A DNA stretch of 49,582 nucleotides from contig JAJFGK010000040.1 in assembly GCA_021776195.1 (NCBI GenBank), forward strand, positions 1 through 49,582, written 5' to 3'. Below are positions 1 to 8,540 of this stretch, piece after piece (the stretch's first letter is position 1; every line of letters begins with the position of its first letter). This DNA comes from Kiloniellaceae bacterium (lineage in GTDB: Bacteria > Pseudomonadota > Alphaproteobacteria > Kiloniellales > Kiloniellaceae). The notes beneath the pieces were generated by a model. That model searched no databases. It had not been told where the DNA came from and saw only the letters and a program-made list of their open reading frames with translations. The position numbers and the translations under genes were made by a program.

Positions 1-1
1 C

Positions 2-181
2 GCTGTGAAGGCCGACGGGTCGGCCGGCGCAACCGTGGTCTTCGCCGAAGGCTGGCTCGACGCCGCAACCGGCGACTACCGCGGCCGGCCCGTCGATGTC
101 ATCGAGTATTGGGACGGTTCGATCCTGGTCTCCGACGACCACGCCGGCGCAATCTACCGCATCGCCTACGATGGTGAGTGA
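2..181 (+). CDS. C-terminal fragment of a PQQ-dependent sugar (glucose/sorbosone-type) dehydrogenase
   Basis: The window opens inside a reading frame whose last 59 codons are visible, ending at TGA 179-181. The tail contains GRPVDVIEYWDGSILVSDDH followed by AGAIYRIAYDGE. This pattern of 'preset/brand-new use' beta-propeller closure (GRPV...DGS[IL]LVSDD..G.IYRI) is typical of the last blade of soluble, periplasmic PQQ-dependent sugar dehydrogenases of the L-sorbosone/glucose dehydrogenase family, which oxidise aldoses or related sugars. The start, signal peptide and catalytic blades are outside the window, so substrate cannot be judged. The family call is from the C-terminal motif only. Confidence 0.55.
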   Translation, partial: AVKADGSAGATVVFAEGWLDAATGDYRGRPVDVIEYWDGSILVSDDHAGAIYRIAYDGE

Positions 182-231
182 GGGGGACGAGTGAGAGCGG
201 CGAATGAGGCTACGACGAAGTTTTCGGGACG

Positions 232-1083
232 TCAGGCGCCGCGTCGATAGATCAGCCAGTAGACCCCCGCGACCAGGAGGCCGCCGCCCACCATGTTGCC
301 GGCGGTCACCGCCGCCAGGTTGCCGAGGAAGCCGCCCGGATCGAACGTCTGGCCGGCCAGCATGCCGGCCGGGATCAGGTACATGTTGGCCACCGAGTGC
401 TCGAAACCGAGGGCGACGAAGGCGCTGATCGGAAAGACGATACAGAGCACCTTGCCGGCGATGTGATGGGCCGAGGCGCACATCCAGACCGCCAGGCAGA
501 CCAGGACATTGCAGAGGATGCCGCTGATGAAGGCGCGCTCCAAGGGCAGTGCCAGTTTGGCCTCGGCGATCCTGGCGGCGGTCGCGCCGACCGCACCGCC
601 CAAAAGGTCGGGGACGCCGGCTCGATCGGCAAGCAAGACCAGGGCGGTGGCACCGATAAAGTTGCCCAGATAGACCAGGCCCCAGTTGCGCAGCAGCGCG
701 GCGCCGGTGATCCGGCGGTCGGCCCAGGCAATGACGATCAGGTTGTTGCCGGTGAAAAGCTCCGCGCCGGCAACCACCACCAACACCAGCCCGAGCGCAA
801 AGGCGATGCCGCCGATGAGCCGATCGAGCCCGGAAGCCGGATCGGCGCCGGTCATCACCAGGGTGTAGAGCATCGCGCCGAGGGCGATGAAAGCGCCCGC
901 GAGAAGCCCCAAGGTCACGGTCTGGACCGCCGACAGTTGGGTCTTGGCAACACCGGCGGCCTCGATGCGCTCGGCCATCTGGCCTGGGCTGTAGGCATCC
1001 AGTGCCTTGCCCCAGTCTTGGCCCCGGTCTTGACCCCGGTCTTGACCCCGGTCTTGGTCCTTGTCTTGGTCGGTCTTGTTCAT
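232..1083 (-). CDS. Formate/nitrite transporter (FNT) family channel
   Basis: 283 aa, inner-membrane pentameric channel family that moves formate, nitrite or related monovalent anions (FocA/NirC). After a hydrophilic N-terminal tail (residues 1-25) built of DQDR/GQDR repeats, six hydrophobic segments follow. Family signatures are visible: AELFTGNN near residue 106, GNFIGA in the centre, ISGILCNVLVCLAVWM and FPISAFVALGFEHSVANMY in the second half. The stretch FEHSVANM contains the conserved histidine region of the pore. Length is normal for the family apart from the repeat tail. It stands alone on the minus strand, divergent from the glutamate dehydrogenase. An imperfect FNR-type site lies 37 bp upstream of the start. 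Formate versus nitrite specificity cannot be decided from sequence by eye. Confidence 0.93.
   Translation of the reverse strand: MNKTDQDKDQDRGQDRGQDRGQDWGKALDAYSPGQMAERIEAAGVAKTQLSAVQTVTLGLLAGAFIALGAMLYTLVMTGADPASGLDRLIGGIAFALGLVLVVVAGAELFTGNNLIVIAWADRRITGAALLRNWGLVYLGNFIGATALVLLADRAGVPDLLGGAVGATAARIAEAKLALPLERAFISGILCNVLVCLAVWMCASAHHIAGKVLCIVFPISAFVALGFEHSVANMYLIPAGMLAGQTFDPGGFLGNLAAVTAGNMVGGGLLVAGVYWLIYRRGA
1011..1070. repeat. 12-bp tandem repeat encoding the N-terminal tail of the FNT channel
   Basis: Five consecutive 12-bp units, consensus CCCGGTCTTGAC on the plus strand; units 2 and 3 are identical. Read on the minus strand they encode DQDK, DQDR, GQDR, GQDR and GQDW. Because the unit is a multiple of three, copy-number change alters tail length without shifting frame. 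Confidence 0.85.
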
Positions 1084-1119
1084 GGTGGTTCCTTTTGCCG
1101 GCGGTGACCGCGGCGCTCC

Positions 1120-1133
1120 TTGATCTGGCGCAA
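1120..1133. promoter_or_regulatory. Possible FNR/FixK-type box upstream of the FNT channel gene
   Basis: TTGATCTGGCGCAA matches the FNR/FixK palindrome TTGAT-N4-ATCAA at 8 of 10 fixed positions. It lies 37 bp before the channel gene's start codon. Oxygen-responsive control would fit a formate or nitrite channel, but the right half-site is imperfect and the match may be chance. The rest of 1084-1433 holds only the divergent 5' regions of the channel and glutamate dehydrogenase genes. Confidence 0.25.
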
Positions 1134-1433
1134 GGCGGCGTCAAGAGATTGGCGCCCTTCGCCCCGGCGCATTGGCAATTGTGTTGGAGCAGGGCCGATA
1201 GGGCTTCGAACCGCGGCCTGCAAAACCTCTGGTGGCGACATTCAATCGCCCGCCTTGGAAATCCAGTACTAAGCTCTCTGGTCATTTCAAATGGTTGCGC
1301 CTAGTCTTCTTCCGGGACCGACTCGCTGCGCCTGCTCAGGCAGGTGTCGAGTTCGGTGATTGCGATATCATGGCCCTAGAGGCCCGGTTCAGGGTGGCCA
1401 TGATAGCGCTCAATAAATCATTGGGGGGCATCC

Positions 1434-4400
1434 ATGGCATCAGCAGTCAACCAACGTCTAACCGAGCTGGTCGACGCCGCGGCCAAGGAAATCCGACGTA
1501 AGGTTGGTCGCAAAGGCAAGAGCGATCAGGTCGAGGACTTCTGTCGCCGCTTCTACGCCAATGTGCCGCCCGGCGATCTGCGCGGTGTCGCGGCGGCAGA
1601 CGTGGCCGGGGCGGCCCTGTCGCTCTGGCAGACGATGCAACAGAGGTTGGCCGGCGAGGTGCGGATCCGCGTCTTCAACCCGCGCGAGGCGCGCGACGGC
1701 TGGCATTCGCCCCACACCATCGTCGAGATCGTCAACGACGACATGCCCTTCTTGGTGGATTCCACCACCACGGCGCTGAACGGCCTGGGTGCCGAGGTAC
1801 TGCTGGTAATCCACCCGATCATGCTGGTGCGGCGCAGCGCCAAGGGCCGCCTGGCCGAAATCGTCGACGAAAAGCGCGCGTCGGGTGCGATCGGCGAATC
1901 GGTCATGCACCTGCAGATCAGCGAGCGGCAGGAGGAAGAGCACGAGGCCATCGTCGCGGAGCTGTCCCGGGTTCTCGCCGATGTCAGATGCAGCGTCGAA
2001 GACTGGCCGGCCATGCGCGAGCAGTGTCGTGCGGTGATCGCCGACCTCGAGGACAATCCGCCCAAGGTCGCCCACGCTGAAATCGCGGAGGCCTCGGCTT
2101 TCCTCAAGTGGATGGACGACGATCACTTTACCTATCTCGGCTACCGCGAGTACCGATTCGAGGGGCGCGGCGCCAAGGCCTATTCCAAGATCGACCCGCG
2201 CTCGGGCCTCGGTATCTTGCGCGATCCCGGTTTTCGGGTCTTCGAGGGTCTGCGAAATCTCGGCAAGCTGCCGCCCGACGTGCGCGCTTTCGTCAAGGCG
2301 CCGACCCTGGTGCGCACCACCAAGGCGAATCGGCGCAGCACCGTGCACCGCCGGACCCATATGGATACCGTCGCGGTGAAGCTGTTCGACGACGGGGGCA
2401 AGGTGGTGGGCGAGCGCCTCTTCATCGGCCTCTTCACGTCCGTGGCCTACTCGCGCAGCCCGCGGGAAATCCCGATCCTGCGGGAGAAAGTCGCCTCGGT
2501 CCTGCGGCGCTCGGGCTTTCGCCCCGGCAGCCATGACGGCAAGGCCTTGATGCACATCCTCGAACACTATCCGCGCGATGAGCTGTTCGAAATCTCCGAC
2601 AGCGATCTCGGCGAGATCGCCATGGGCGTGCTGCATCTCCAGGAACGCCAGCGGACGTCGCTGTTCCTGCGTCTCGATCCCTTCGGGCGTTTCGTCTCCT
2701 GCATGATCTATGTGCCGCGCGACCGCTACGACAACAGCCTTCGCCGGCGCCTGACCGCTATTCTCGAAGAGACCTACGAGGGCGCGGTCGATCACTATTC
2801 CACCCGCCTGACCGATGCCGCCCTGGCCCAGGTCCACGTCATCATCAAGACCAGGGACGAACGCATCCCGGAGGTCGCCCACGAGACGGTGGAGGCGGCC
2901 CTGACCGAGGCCGCGCGGTCCTGGGCCGATCACATGGAAGAGGCTCTGGTCACCGCCCATGGCGAGGAGGTCGGGCTGCGCTCCTTCCGGCGCTTCGAGC
3001 GCGCTTTTCCGGCGAGTTATCAAGAGGCGGTCAAGCCCGGCGAAGTCCTGGTCGATGTCGCCTGCCTGGAAGAGGCCCTGGACCGCAGCGGCCTGGCACT
3101 CAATCTCTACGACCCGGGGCCGGAAAGCGACGACATCCTGTTCTTCAGGCTCTACATCGCCGGCAGCCCGGTACCGCTGTCGGACGTGCTGCCGATGCTG
3201 GAGAACATGGGCCTCAAGGTGATGGGCGAAGTGCCCTTCCAGATTACCCCTCTGGGCCATGACGGATCGGTCTGGATTCACGACTTCGAGATGCGCAGCC
3301 TGCAGGCCGGGGTCATCGACCTGCCGCAGGTGCGCGATCTTTTCCACGATGCCTTCCGTGCGGTCTGGACCGGTGCCGCGGAAAACGACGGGTTCAACCG
3401 ACTGGTGCTCTACGCCGGCTTGAGCGCACGCCAGGTCACCATGCTGCGCGCCTACTGCAAGTATCTGCGCCAGGCGCGCATACCCTTCAGTCAGCGCTAC
3501 ATGGAACGGACCCTGGCCGACAACCCCGAGATCACCCGGTACCTGGTCGACCTCTTCGAGGCACGCTTCGACCCGGCCAAGGCAAAGGGGTCCGACAAGC
3601 GTATCGGGGTCATCAAGAACGCCATCAATCAACTGCTCGACGACGTCAGCAACCTCGATGAGGACCGCATCATCCGGCGCTACCTCAACATCATCGAGGC
3701 CACCATCCGGACCAATTTCTACCAGCCCGGCGAGGACGGCGAGATCAAGGGTCACGCGTCCTTCAAGTTCGACTGCCAATTGATCGACGAACTGCCGCGG
3801 CCGCGGCCCTTCCGCGAGATCTTCGTCTATTCGCCGCGCGTCGAAGGCGTTCATCTACGCTTCGGCATGGTTGCCCGCGGGGGTCTGCGCTGGTCCGACC
3901 GGCGCGAGGATTTCCGTACCGAGATCCTGGGGTTGGTGAAGGCACAGCAGGTCAAGAACGCGGTGATCGTGCCGGTCGGCTCCAAGGGCGGTTTCGTCCT
4001 GAAGAATCCGCCGCCGCCCGAGGCCGGGCGCGACGCGTTCCAGGCCGAGGGCATTGCCTGCTACAAGATATTCATCCGCGCCCTGCTCGATGTCACCGAT
4101 AACCTCAAGGGCCCCAAGGTAGTGCCGCCGCAATCGGTGCAGCGCTACGACGGCGACGATCCCTACCTGGTGGTGGCGGCCGACAAGGGCACGGCGACCT
4201 TCTCCGATATCGCCAACGGGGTCTCCATCGAGTACGGCCACTGGCTGGACGATGCCTTTGCGTCCGGCGGCTCGGCCGGTTACGACCATAAGAAAATGGG
4301 CATTACCGCCAAGGGTGCCTGGGAAGGCGTCAAGCGCCACTTCCGGGAGATCGGCAAGGATATCCAGAACGAGGACTTTACCTGCGTCGGCTGCGGCGAC

Positions 4401-6305
4401 ATGGCCGGCGACGTCTTCGGCAACGGCATGCTGCTGTCCAAGCACATCAAGCTGGTTGGCGCCTTCAATCACATGCACATCTTCATCGATCCCACGCCCG
4501 ACTCGGCGCGCAGCTGGCGCGAGCGCAAGCGTCTCTTCGACCTGCCCCGTTCGGCCTGGACCGACTACAATGCCAAGCTGATCTCCAAGGGCGGCGGCAT
4601 CTTCGACCGCAAGGCCAAGGCGATCAAACTCAGTCCCGAGGTCAAGGCGCTTTTTGCGATCGACGTGGACAGCGTCACGCCCAACGAGTTGATCAAGGCG
4701 ATGCTGAAAGCCGAGGTGGAGTTGCTTTGGTTCGGCGGGATCGGCACCTATGTGAAGGCGCGCGAGGAGACCGATGCCGATGTCGGCGACCGCGCCAACG
4801 ACGCCCTGCGCATCGATGGCCGCGAGGTTGGCGGCAAGGTCGTCGGCGAGGGGGCGAACCTCGGCATGACCCAGCGCGGCCGTATCGAGTTCTGCCAGGC
4901 CGGCGGGCGTGGCAACACCGATTCGATCGACAACTCGGCCGGCGTCGACTGCTCGGACCACGAAGTCAATATCAAGATCCTGCTGGGCGCCGTCGAGGAG
5001 GCCGGTGGGCTCAAGCGGGCCCAGCGCGACAAGCTGTTGGAACGCATGACCGACGAGGTCGGCGAACAGTGCCTGCGCGACAACTACCTGCAAACCCAGT
5101 CGATCACCGTGACCCACGACCTGGGCGCTCACCTGCTCGACCGCTTTGCGCGTTTCATGCGCGCCTTGGAAAAGAACCGACAGCTCGATCGTGCGATCGA
5201 GTTTCTGCCCGACGACGAGGTCATCAACGAGCGTATGAAGCAGGGCATCGGCCTGGCACGGCCGGAAGTCGCCGTGCTTCTGTCGTACTCGAAAATCGTG
5301 CTCTATGACGAAATCCTGGCGTCGTCCCTGCCCGACGACCCCTATTTTCTCGACGATCTGATCGAATACTTTCCCAGTGCCCTGCGCAAGAAGTACGCCA
5401 CGGAAATCTCCAAACACCGGCTGCGCCGCGAAATCGTCGCAACGGTGGTGACCAACGATCTGGTCAATCGCGTCGGTATCAACTTCATCTACGAGGTGCG
5501 CGAGAAGACCGGCCTCTCGGCGGCTGAGATCACCAAGGCCTACACCATCACCCGCGAGATTTTCGGCATGCGCCAGATCTGGGCCGAGATCGAGGCATTG
5601 GATAACAAGGCGCCGGCCATGCTGCAGTCGACCATGCTGGTGGAGTGCGGCCGGCTGATCGAACGCGAAACGGTCTGGTTCCTGCGCGAGGGCGGCGCGC
5701 CGCTGCGTATCGACAAGATGGTGGCCGACTACGGTCCCGGCGTGCGGGTCGTGATGGACCGCATCGAGACCTTCCTCGGTGCGTCCGACCAGAAACTCAT
5801 GGCCGAGCGCACCCAGGGCTATATGGAACAGGGTGCATCCCGCGCCCTGGCCCGCCGTATCGCCAGTCTGCAGCACCTTGCCCCGGCCTGCGATATCGTG
5901 CGCATCGCCCAGCAGGGCAAACTGCCGGTCGAACAGGCCGCCGAGCTCTACTTCGCCATCGGCGAGCGCTTCGGCCTGCACTGGCTGCGCCGGGCCGCCG
6001 GACAGCTGCCCTCGGACACGGCCTGGGACAAGCTGGCGGTCACGGCAGTCGTCGACGACCTCTTCGGGCATCAGGCGGACCTGACCGGCGGCATGCTGAG
6101 TCAGCAAGCCAAGGGCAAGTCCAAAGGCAAGCCCAAGGGGAAAAAGGACAGCGCCCAGGCGCTGATCGAGGGTTGGTCGGCCCAGCGCACGCCCTTGGTC
6201 GCCCGTAACGATCAACTGCTGGCCGAGCTGAAAAGCGCCGGGACCCCGGACTTTGCCATGCTGGCCGTTGCCAACCGGCAGTTAAAGTCGATGGTCGGCG
6301 GCTGA
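1434..6305 (+). CDS. gdhB: NAD-specific glutamate dehydrogenase, large (GDH-180 class)
   Basis: 1,623 aa, the size expected for the large bacterial NAD-dependent glutamate dehydrogenases that deaminate glutamate to 2-oxoglutarate and ammonium, mainly for glutamate catabolism. The N-terminal half carries the ACT-like regulatory region (FLVDSTTTALNGLG near residue 105). The catalytic core begins near residue 800: GVHLRFGMVARGGLRWSDRR, then VPVGSKGGFV near residue 846 with the conserved lysine, then VVAADKGTATFSDIAN, and the NAD-binding Rossmann segment GCGDMAGDVFGNGMLLSKH. A G-run (GGGGGG) sits just before ATG 1434 and acts as the ribosome binding site. A lysine-rich tract (KGKSKGKPKGKKD) near residue 1565 is low-complexity. 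The gene is monocistronic; the next gene starts 173 bp later. Very confident family call. Confidence 0.97.
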   Translation: MASAVNQRLTELVDAAAKEIRRKVGRKGKSDQVEDFCRRFYANVPPGDLRGVAAADVAGAALSLWQTMQQRLAGEVRIRVFNPREARDGWHSPHTIVEIVNDDMPFLVDSTTTALNGLGAEVLLVIHPIMLVRRSAKGRLAEIVDEKRASGAIGESVMHLQISERQEEEHEAIVAELSRVLADVRCSVEDWPAMREQCRAVIADLEDNPPKVAHAEIAEASAFLKWMDDDHFTYLGYREYRFEGRGAKAYSKIDPRSGLGILRDPGFRVFEGLRNLGKLPPDVRAFVKAPTLVRTTKANRRSTVHRRTHMDTVAVKLFDDGGKVVGERLFIGLFTSVAYSRSPREIPILREKVASVLRRSGFRPGSHDGKALMHILEHYPRDELFEISDSDLGEIAMGVLHLQERQRTSLFLRLDPFGRFVSCMIYVPRDRYDNSLRRRLTAILEETYEGAVDHYSTRLTDAALAQVHVIIKTRDERIPEVAHETVEAALTEAARSWADHMEEALVTAHGEEVGLRSFRRFERAFPASYQEAVKPGEVLVDVACLEEALDRSGLALNLYDPGPESDDILFFRLYIAGSPVPLSDVLPMLENMGLKVMGEVPFQITPLGHDGSVWIHDFEMRSLQAGVIDLPQVRDLFHDAFRAVWTGAAENDGFNRLVLYAGLSARQVTMLRAYCKYLRQARIPFSQRYMERTLADNPEITRYLVDLFEARFDPAKAKGSDKRIGVIKNAINQLLDDVSNLDEDRIIRRYLNIIEATIRTNFYQPGEDGEIKGHASFKFDCQLIDELPRPRPFREIFVYSPRVEGVHLRFGMVARGGLRWSDRREDFRTEILGLVKAQQVKNAVIVPVGSKGGFVLKNPPPPEAGRDAFQAEGIACYKIFIRALLDVTDNLKGPKVVPPQSVQRYDGDDPYLVVAADKGTATFSDIANGVSIEYGHWLDDAFASGGSAGYDHKKMGITAKGAWEGVKRHFREIGKDIQNEDFTCVGCGDMAGDVFGNGMLLSKHIKLVGAFNHMHIFIDPTPDSARSWRERKRLFDLPRSAWTDYNAKLISKGGGIFDRKAKAIKLSPEVKALFAIDVDSVTPNELIKAMLKAEVELLWFGGIGTYVKAREETDADVGDRANDALRIDGREVGGKVVGEGANLGMTQRGRIEFCQAGGRGNTDSIDNSAGVDCSDHEVNIKILLGAVEEAGGLKRAQRDKLLERMTDEVGEQCLRDNYLQTQSITVTHDLGAHLLDRFARFMRALEKNRQLDRAIEFLPDDEVINERMKQGIGLARPEVAVLLSYSKIVLYDEILASSLPDDPYFLDDLIEYFPSALRKKYATEISKHRLRREIVATVVTNDLVNRVGINFIYEVREKTGLSAAEITKAYTITREIFGMRQIWAEIEALDNKAPAMLQSTMLVECGRLIERETVWFLREGGAPLRIDKMVADYGPGVRVVMDRIETFLGASDQKLMAERTQGYMEQGASRALARRIASLQHLAPACDIVRIAQQGKLPVEQAAELYFAIGERFGLHWLRRAAGQLPSDTAWDKLAVTAVVDDLFGHQADLTGGMLSQQAKGKSKGKPKGKKDSAQALIEGWSAQRTPLVARNDQLLAELKSAGTPDFAMLAVANRQLKSMVGG

Positions 6306-6478
6306 TCTATCCAACAGGCGGGCAGGACCTGCAATCCATCCGCTCCTGATCGCAAGGATCGGGCAGCCAAGCCGTGCGGCTTTCCTCATAGTGGTGACGA
6401 TGGTCCCGCCATCGACATATTTGCCATTGTTCCTTGCTGGCCCCGTGAGAGGCCACAGCCACGAGGATAGCTGACGCC

Positions 6479-7243
6479 ATGACCGTTTCTGTATCCGCGA
6501 CCCCGGTGCCCTTGGAGTTCGCGGCCGCGGAGGTCTGCGAGACGGCCGGCCGCGTCGCCGGGCTCGACTGGACCCGTCTTGGCGCCGATCTCGACGCGCG
6601 CGGCTATGGCTTGGCCGGACGCCTGTTGTCGGACCAGGCCTGCGAGGCCCTGATCGCCGCCTACGACGAAGACGCGCGTTACCGCAGCCGCATCGTCATG
6701 GCGCGTCACGGTTTCGGACAGGGCGAGTACAGCTACTACGCCTATCCGCTCCCCGACCTGATCCAGACGCTGCGCCGATCCTTCTACACGGCCCTGGCGC
6801 CGGTTGCCGACCGCTGGCGGCAGGCCCTGGGTCTGGCGCCGATCTATCCCTCGGACCATGTCGCCTTCCTGGACCATTGCCGCGCGGCCGGCCAGACCCG
6901 GCCGACGCCCCTGATCCTTCGCTACCGGGAAGGGGACTACAACTGCCTGCATCAGGACCTCTATGGCGAGGTGGTCTTCCCCCTCCAGGTCGCGATCCTG
7001 CTGAACGAGCCGGGCGAGGACTTCACCGGCGGCGAGTTCGTGCTGACCGAACAGCGGCCGCGCCAGCAATCGCGCGCCGAGGTGATTCCCTTGCGGCGCG
7101 GCGAGGCCGTCATCTTCGCCGTCGCCGAACGGCCGGTCCAGGGCCAGCGCGGATACTACCGCGCCAAGCTGCGCCACGGCGTCAGCCGGCTGCGCTCCGG
7201 CTCGCGCTGCACGCTGGGCATCATCTGTCACGACGCCCGCTAG
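6479..7243 (+). CDS. 2OG-Fe(II) oxygenase, DUF2086/PF09859-type
   Basis: 254 aa soluble protein. The C-terminal half has the double-stranded beta-helix motifs of 2-oxoglutarate/Fe(II) oxygenases: CLHQDLYGE (HxD iron ligands) near residue 160, FPLQVAILLNEPGEDFTGGE, RAEVIPLRRGEAVIFAV, and RHGVSRLRSGSRCTLGIICH, holding the distal histidine and the arginine that would bind 2-oxoglutarate. The wording of these motifs matches the DUF2086 (PF09859) family, which has been suggested to act on alkylated nucleic acids; no substrate is proven here. The start ATG 6479 follows an AGGATAGCTGACGCC leader. The next ORF begins 3 bp after its stop, so the two are probably co-transcribed. Confidence 0.85.
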   Translation: MTVSVSATPVPLEFAAAEVCETAGRVAGLDWTRLGADLDARGYGLAGRLLSDQACEALIAAYDEDARYRSRIVMARHGFGQGEYSYYAYPLPDLIQTLRRSFYTALAPVADRWRQALGLAPIYPSDHVAFLDHCRAAGQTRPTPLILRYREGDYNCLHQDLYGEVVFPLQVAILLNEPGEDFTGGEFVLTEQRPRQQSRAEVIPLRRGEAVIFAVAERPVQGQRGYYRAKLRHGVSRLRSGSRCTLGIICHDAR

Positions 7244-7246
7244 GCC

Positions 7247-7522
7247 ATGGCTATCAAATCCACATTGCTCCTTGCTGTTTCTGTCCCCTTGCTTTGGGCG
7301 GCGGCTCCCGCCCCGGCCCTCAACGCGACCTCTACCGATACCCCGCGCCTCCAGGTGCTGACCGGCAAGGAGCGGCTCAACGGCAAGGCTACCGATGAAC
7401 AGCGGGTCAACGATTGCAAGGTGCCGCCCGAACTGAGAGGAACGAAGACCCGGCCGTCGGCCTGTGGCCCCAAGGCCACCGGGAAAAAGAAAGCCCCAGC
7501 GGCGCTCCCGCCCGCCAACTGA
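7247..7522 (+). CDS. Small secreted/periplasmic hypothetical protein
   Basis: 91 aa. Residues 1-25 look like a Sec signal peptide (lysine at position 4, hydrophobic core LLLAVSVPLLWAAA, then APALNA as likely cleavage site). The mature part is short and polar, with two cysteines about 25 residues apart (VNDCKVPPEL and RPSACGPK) that could form a disulphide, and ends in a KKK/Ala-Pro tail. No family recognised. It starts 3 bp after the upstream oxygenase stop with no clear Shine-Dalgarno, so translational coupling is likely if it is real. A near-duplicate CCGCCAACTGATC straddles and follows its stop codon. Confidence 0.6.
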   Translation: MAIKSTLLLAVSVPLLWAAAPAPALNATSTDTPRLQVLTGKERLNGKATDEQRVNDCKVPPELRGTKTRPSACGPKATGKKKAPAALPPAN

Positions 7523-7615
7523 TCACCCCCGCCAACTGATCGTCCAAGTCCGCTTCCGGGACTGCGCCGGATCGGCTAGTCTTGCCTTCGAACCAAAAAA
7601 GACAGGGGGGACGAG

Positions 7616-8518
7616 ATGGCGACCTTGGAGACCATCGAACCGACCGCTTCGGCCGACGAGGCCATGGCGATCCTCGAACGCGACGGCGCGGTGATCTACC
7701 GCAACCTGCTGGACGCGGCGACGATCGACCGGGTCCGTGCCGACCTCGATCCCTACCTCGTCCGCTCCTATCTGGGCGAGGGCGATTTCTGGGGCTACAA
7801 GACCAAGCGCGTCGCCGCCCTGGTTGCCAAGTCGGGGACCTTCGCCGAGCAGGTCGCGCCCCACCCGACGATCCTCGCGGTGATGGATCGGCTCCTCGGG
7901 CCGCGCTGCGAGCGCTACCAGCTCCACGTAACCCAGGCGGTCAACATCGGCCCCGCGGAAAAACCGCAGATCCTGCACCGCGACGACGGGCTGCTGCCCT
8001 TCGTCCATCCCGGGCCCCAGGCGCTCTGCAACACCATGTGGGCGCTGACCGATTTCACCGAGCCGAACGGGGCGACCCACGTGATCCCGGGCAGCCATAG
8101 GTGGGACGACGGCCGCCTGCCCGGGCCGGACGACGAGGTCGCCCGGGCGGTCATGCCCAAGGGGTCCTGTCTGATCTACGTCGGCTCGGTCTGGCACGGC
8201 GGCGGCGCCAACGCGACCGCCGACGATTGGCGCATCGGCATGATCTGCGGCTACTCCCTGGGCTGGCTGCGCCAGGAGGAAAATCAGTACCTCGCCGTGC
8301 CGCCCGAGGTCGCCAAGGACCTGCCGGAGAATGTCCAACACCTGATCGGCTATGCCCTGCACGGGTCCTTCCTCGGCTGGGTCGAGGGCCACGATCCCCA
8401 CGTCGTGCTGGAATCGCGCTACAGCGACGTCATGCCCGCGGTCCCCGAGGGCGGCGAGCATACCGAGGACACGACGCTGCTGAAAACGGCGGTGCTGGGC
8501 GAACCGCATCGCATCTGA
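7616..8518 (+). CDS. Phytanoyl-CoA dioxygenase (PhyH) family protein
   Basis: 300 aa soluble oxygenase. PhyH features: [11 protein letters not shown] near residue 122 gives the HxD iron-binding pair; [19 protein letters not shown] is the classic PhyH loop; [15 protein letters not shown] supplies the distal histidine (near residue 200), with the arginine of DDWRIGM likely contacting 2-oxoglutarate. The start ATG is preceded by GGGGGGACGAG, a strong ribosome binding site. Members oxidise very different small molecules, so the substrate is unknown. It lies 93 bp after the small secreted protein and converges with purH. Confidence 0.9.
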   Translation: MATLETIEPTASADEAMAILERDGAVIYRNLLDAATIDRVRADLDPYLVRSYLGEGDFWGYKTKRVAALVAKSGTFAEQVAPHPTILAVMDRLLGPRCERYQLHVTQAVNIGPAEKPQILHRDDGLLPFVHPGPQALCNTMWALTDFTEPNGATHVIPGSHRWDDGRLPGPDDEVARAVMPKGSCLIYVGSVWHGGGANATADDWRIGMICGYSLGWLRQEENQYLAVPPEVAKDLPENVQHLIGYALHGSFLGWVEGHDPHVVLESRYSDVMPAVPEGGEHTEDTTLLKTAVLGEPHRI

Positions 8519-8540
8519 GGGTCGGGATCGACTCGGCCGC

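Noticed and set aside
1458..3854. 798-aa ORF antisense to the glutamate dehydrogenase gene (and 786-aa ORF at 3855-6215)
   Set aside because: Long open frames opposite GC-rich genes are expected; composition is His/Asp/Gln/Gly-biased with no domain, and the sense frame is clearly the dehydrogenase.
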